Position numbers and translations under genes: made by a program. From the NCBI GenBank assembly GCA_018333515.1, contig JAGXSZ010000036.1, positions 1 through 64,000 on the forward strand: a stretch of DNA of 64,000 nucleotides. Reading direction: 5' to 3'. The stretch is from Actinomycetota bacterium (GTDB lineage: Bacteria > Actinomycetota > Aquicultoria > Aquicultorales > Aquicultoraceae). Positions 62,738-64,000 of this stretch are shown here, one piece after another; position 1 is the first letter of the stretch; the number at the start of each line of letters is the position of its first letter. The notes under the pieces are model-generated. The model saw nothing but the letters and a program-made list of their open reading frames with translations, did not search any database and was not told where the DNA came from.

Positions 62738-64000
62738 ATGAGACAAAGACCGCGAGAAGAAAAAGTCGATGCGAAGATCGTTCTAGACAGCATAGTCGCC
62801 GTTGATATTGGTGTCTCCGGTGTCGTTCAGGGCGTCGGGTTTCGTCCCCATGTCTATAGGCTCGCCCAGTTGCTTGGTTTGCGTGGCTGGGTGTTGAACA
62901 CGGCGGGCGGTGTCGCGATAAGGCTGGAGGGACCCGAGGAAACGATAGAGCGTTTTTCTCAAGAGCTGCTCGGGGCGCCGCCGCCGCTCGCGAGCATCGA
63001 GCGATATACTGTGGCGCGGGCACAGCCTGAAGGATTCAGTACTTTTTCAATACAGGAAAGCGCCGCCGACGGCGTGACGGATATTGCGATTCCGCCGGAT
63101 ATCGGGAGCTGCGACGATTGTCTTCGCGAGTTTAATAGTGAAAGCGACCGCAGGTACGGTTACGCCTTTACCAATTGCGTCAATTGCGGGCCTCGATTCT
63201 CCATCACCCGCGCCGCTCCCTATGACCGGCGAAACACATCGATGGACGCTTTCGCGATGTGCGAGCGGTGCGCCGCCGAATACGGCGACCCCGGTAACCG
63301 ACGTTTTCACGCCGAGCCGAACGCCTGCCCGGTTTGCGGGCCAAAGCTTTTGCTCGCTGACGCGCAGGGGCGAAGCCTCTCTGAAGATGAATTGTCCCTT
63401 ACCTATTCGCAAGGGCGAGCCCTGACCGAAGACGATTTGCCGTTCTTTGAGGATGAGGGCGAACGCAGGCCAAACCATGATACACGGTTCGCGGCGCGGC
63501 TACGCGCGCTTTTAAAGAAAGGCTATTTGCCGGCGATAAAGGGCATCGGCGGATATCATCTCTGCTGCGACGCGCAAAACGCGGGCGCGGTGCGCCGGAT
63601 GCGCGAGCGCAAGCGGCGCGAGACAAAGCCATTCGCGCTTCTCTTTCGCGACCTCGAGGCCGTCCGCGAGCATTGTGTGGTCTCGGCGGACGAAGAGAAG
63701 GCGCTGACCTCTCCCGCCCGTCCCATAGTCTTGCTTAGACGTGGGGAGAGGAGCGCGCTTTGCGACGAGATAGCGCCGGGGCTCGACACGCTCGGGGTTA
63801 TGCTCCCCTACACGCCGCTCCAGTACGGTCTTTTCGATGACGACCTGAGTGTTCTTGTCATGACCAGCGCCAATATAAGCGGCGACCCGCTGATTCTTAC
63901 CGAGGACGAAGCGTACGCCGAACTTGGTGAGATTGCCGATTACTTTGTAACGCACGGGCGCGCAATCGTAAACCGCGCGGATGATTCGGTCGTCATGTTT
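62738..64000 (+). CDS. hypF: Carbamoyltransferase HypF, N-terminal part (cut by window end)
   Basis: 421 codons are open from ATG 62738 to the right edge; the last domain is missing. Acylphosphatase domain SGVVQGVGFRPHVYRLAQ, two zinc-finger pairs (CDDC with CVNCGPRFSI, and CERC with CPVCGPK), then the YrdC-like domain (LPAIKGIGGYHLCCDAQNAG, ETKPFALLFRD, TSANISGDPL). HypF makes the cyano ligands of NiFe hydrogenases from carbamoyl phosphate, so a hydrogenase is likely elsewhere. Between finger and YrdC lies an extra ~35 residues with an internal repeat (QGRSLSEDEL, QGRALTEDDL). Confidence 0.92.
   Translation, partial: MRQRPREEKVDAKIVLDSIVAVDIGVSGVVQGVGFRPHVYRLAQLLGLRGWVLNTAGGVAIRLEGPEETIERFSQELLGAPPPLASIERYTVARAQPEGFSTFSIQESAADGVTDIAIPPDIGSCDDCLREFNSESDRRYGYAFTNCVNCGPRFSITRAAPYDRRNTSMDAFAMCERCAAEYGDPGNRRFHAEPNACPVCGPKLLLADAQGRSLSEDELSLTYSQGRALTEDDLPFFEDEGERRPNHDTRFAARLRALLKKGYLPAIKGIGGYHLCCDAQNAGAVRRMRERKRRETKPFALLFRDLEAVREHCVVSADEEKALTSPARPIVLLRRGERSALCDEIAPGLDTLGVMLPYTPLQYGLFDDDLSVLVMTSANISGDPLILTEDEAYAELGEIADYFVTHGRAIVNRADDSVVMF

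Overview
The window looks like a chromosomal segment of an anaerobic, sulfur-linked Gram-positive-type bacterium, most probably a deep-branching actinobacterial lineage. The evidence is a PdtaS/PdtaR-type kinase with an ANTAR regulator, an ECF sigma factor paired with a DUF5667 protein, tryptophan T-box leaders, frequent GTG/TTG starts and a dsrMKJOP membrane complex. The lineage is an inference; no rRNA or marker tree is available here.

Layout. 1-5.6 kb is an accessory region: the 3' end of a group II intron, a two-gene cassette (unknown protein plus PD-(D/E)XK nuclease-like protein), an IS3-type transposase relic, two small conserved proteins, an unusual flavodoxin-membrane-ectodomain fusion and a DUF433 antitoxin whose PIN toxin is cut off after about 12 codons. 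5.6-11.8 kb is a compact respiratory operon, RsbRD-like gene then dsrM-K-J-O-P, with a long leader and a strong terminator. 11.9-25 kb is a mixed region with decayed ABC exporter genes, membrane proteins, a PadR regulator next to a double-flavodoxin protein, a broken formate/nitrite transporter, an AlkD fragment, a methyltransferase, a DrrAB-like exporter, a deoxyhypusine-synthase-like gene with a duplicated tail, and a degenerate GGDEF sensor.

25.3-36.5 kb holds dnaE (interrupted by a 450-residue intein with a LAGLIDADG endonuclease) and a histidine operon hisD-C-B-H-A-F-(64 aa)-I carrying REP-like palindromes. hisG, hisE and hisZ are not in the window. 36.6-38.2 kb is an XRE/ImmA-IrrE plus PIN-like pair behind a 29-bp palindrome, apparently a toxin-antitoxin-like or defence module.

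39.2-53.6 kb is the tryptophan pathway split in two: trpE alone and then trpG-D-C-B2-F-B1-A. Each part is preceded by a nearly identical promoter plus Trp T-box leader. Between the halves lie an RsbW-like kinase, a secreted charged protein, an ECF sigma/DUF5667 pair and a KaiC-like ATPase. 53.7-64 kb carries accD-accA, a sensor with SpoIIE-type phosphatase, a tRNA-Leu(CAA), pdtaS-pdtaR, lepB and the start of hypF.

Two themes run through the window. Several partner-switching type parts (RsbRD-like, RsbW-like, SpoIIE phosphatase) suggest stress-type signalling. Many short (13-20 bp) two-copy tandem duplications occur in spacers and in-frame in genes, and gene remnants are common, which points to active small-scale rearrangement.
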